This document shows, one piece after another, positions 8,860 through 10,000 of a stretch of 10,000 nt of DNA. The DNA comes from Stramonita haemastoma (lineage: Eukaryota > Mollusca > Gastropoda > Neogastropoda > Muricidae). The stretch lies in the NCBI GenBank assembly GCA_030674155.1, contig CM060326.1, forward strand, positions 21,890,849 through 21,900,848, in the 5' to 3' direction. Position 1 is the stretch's first letter; each line of letters begins with the position of its first letter. Both the position numbers and the translations under genes were made by a program. The notes beneath the pieces were generated by a model. That model made no database searches, was not told the DNA's origin, and worked only from the letters and a program-made list of their open reading frames with translations.

Positions 8860-9129
8860 CTTCTCTTTCCCCATACCCAATACAAATTCTCCTCCAATTT
8901 TTCTGTCTGATTTTTTTTTCTATGTGCTCTTTTCCTTTATTTTTTTTAAAATTATTATTATTTATTTATTAATTTCTTAAAAATTATTTTAAATCTCCAT
9001 TTTGACATAAATTTCTATGATGTTACAACGATTGTTTATGTTATTTTTCTGGGGGGGGAGGGGGTTGTGTGTTTTACTTAAATTTGCTGTTAATTTGTTT
9101 TCATTGTTATCATTTTCTTTGATTGAGGG

Positions 9130-9193
9130 CTGGATGTAAAAAAGCCATTATGTGTGCTTATTCTTTTCCCTTAATAAAAGTTTCAAAGTTTCA

Positions 9194-9196
<3 letters not shown>
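9130..9196 (+). other. LINE 3' tail shared with the SINE family
   Basis: Starts CTGGATGTAAAAAAGCC, continues ATGTGTGCTTATTC (9150-9163) and AATAAAAG, and ends in the TTTCAAAG octamer pair. SINE A has the same first 14 bases (420-433). SINE B has the same ATGTGTGCTTATTC (1655-1668). SINE C has AAAAAAGC-(N)-TGCTTATTCT and ATAAAAG. A short hairpin (AGC 9143-9145 with GCT 9156-9158) lies where SINE B and C have longer stems. In stringent LINE/SINE pairs such a tail is what the LINE's enzyme recognises. Confidence 0.75.

Positions 9197-9281
<85 letters not shown>
9197..9281. repeat. (TC)n microsatellite between the LINE and SINE C
   Basis: Pure TC except for one TCC break near 9258. It begins at the LINE 3' terminus and ends at the 5' break of SINE C. 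Confidence 0.97.
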
Positions 9282-9540
9282 CTGGAGTTAACATCAGTGC
9301 TGACTCCACTCTCCCCAAAAGTCCTTCGGACGAGACTTTAAACCGAGGCCCCGTGTGCGAACGCACGCAGAACATCTTGCGCACACGTTAAATCCTGTTC
9401 CGCTTTTCGTAAGAGTAGGCCATCGTGTGCCGGTGGGAACAGATGACAATATTTACAAAAACTGCATACACACGGGGACCGGACGAAAAAAGCACATGAT
9501 TGCTTATTCTGTTATCCTCGATATAAAAGAATAAATAATA
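9282..9540 (+). mobile_element. SINE copy C, head missing, same family as A and B
   Basis: Recognisable from GAGTTAACATCAGTGCTGAC (9285-9304, matching copy A from about 230). The well-preserved central domain is at 9320-9357, followed by GCGCACACGTTAAATCCTGT, GTAAGAGTAGGCCATCGTG and GGAACAGATGACAA. The tail has AGCA (9491-9494) and TGCT (9501-9504) able to pair, ends ATATAAAAGAATAA, and passes into a few AAT units. The tRNA-like head is absent; CT repeat stands in its place. This copy seems to keep the family consensus better than A, to judge from the features it shares with B. Confidence 0.85.
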
Positions 9541-9602
9541 ATAATAAATAATCTCCTAAAGAGTTCACTAACATGTATTACAGTAAACAGCAAAACAAAG
9601 AG

Positions 9603-9633
9603 TGTGACTACTACACTACTACTACTACTACTA

Positions 9634-9702
<69 letters not shown>

Positions 9703-9752
9703 TACTGCCAATGCTGCTGCTACTTCTTCTACTTCATTTACTACTACTACAA

Positions 9753-9827
<75 letters not shown>

Positions 9828-9976
9828 ACAAGTACTGCTACCACTAGTGCTGCTGCTGCTGCTGTTGCTGCTACCACTACTACTACTACCTCTAGTGCTG
9901 CTGCTACTGCTGCTGCTGCTGATAGTACCACTAGTACTGCTGTTGATCCTGCCACTGCTGCTTGTACTATCATCAT
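9603..9976. repeat. CTA/CTG trinucleotide array, about 370 bp
   Basis: Nearly pure ACT units to about 9700. A mixed stretch with GCT, TCT and CAT words follows (9701-9740), then more ACT (9741-9809), then interleaved GCT, ACT, AGT, ACC and GTT to about 9976. Purity falls from left to right. One forward frame starting at an ATG (9573) stays open to the window edge and would encode Thr/Ala/Ser-rich sequence after a Leu run. It is best explained by repeat composition, and no gene is called. Confidence 0.93.
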
Positions 9977-10000
9977 AGTTATTATTTCCACCCCACCACC

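Noticed and set aside
9573..10000. Mucin-like Thr/Ala/Ser open frame running off the window end
   Set aside because: The frame is open because CTA/CTG repeats lack stops. It changes from Leu to Thr/Ala through repeat phase shifts, and no signal peptide or unique sequence is present.

Overview
This window looks like nuclear DNA of an animal, most likely a marine invertebrate and probably a mollusc. That reading rests on three things: tRNA-headed SINEs carrying a conserved central domain of the kind described in molluscs and other invertebrates, a CR1/L2/Jockey-type LINE remnant, and extreme simple-sequence content. By my tract boundaries about a quarter to 30% of the window is microsatellite. 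I see no bacterial-style gene arrangement, and no complete protein gene is convincing. Most long open frames simply read through stop-free CT, AC, GAA or CTA repeats.

Layout. 1-490: a (GA)n-G14 tract, then a nearly full-length tRNA-headed SINE (copy A). 490-1175: AT-rich, no recognisable gene. 1175-1476: compound microsatellite (TCTG, TA, GTT, AC), running straight into a 5'-truncated second copy of the same SINE (copy B, to 1690) and its AATG/AATA and TA tails. 1851-2669: AT-rich spacer with a perfect 35-bp palindrome at 2179-2213. 2670-2877: a short coding-like block behind a good 3' splice site, the only candidate for a host exon. 2967-3461: a 495-bp polypyrimidine array. 4463-4822: a CA-rich array with a 30-bp alternating purine/pyrimidine core. 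4831-5143: a different tRNA-headed SINE on the minus strand. 5541-6015: GA and (GAA)28 tracts. 6016-6255: a 5S-rRNA-like segment, probably a 5S-derived SINE. 6481-6970: GA then GT repeats. 7521-9281: a 5'-truncated LINE with its 3' UTR, flanked on both sides by (CT)n. 9282-9540: a third copy (C) of the first SINE family. 9603-9976: a CTA/CTG triplet array.

How the parts fit. The 3' tail of the LINE (9130-9180) matches the 3' tail of SINE copies A, B and C, including the start of the tail and a short stem-loop region. This is the signature of a LINE and the SINE that borrows its reverse transcriptase, both lying in one window. The minus-strand SINE has another tRNA-like head and a different tail, but shares a 38-bp central domain with the first family (29 of 38 positions, no gaps). 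The most interesting content is therefore a modular retroposon community embedded in, and perhaps targeted to, microsatellites.
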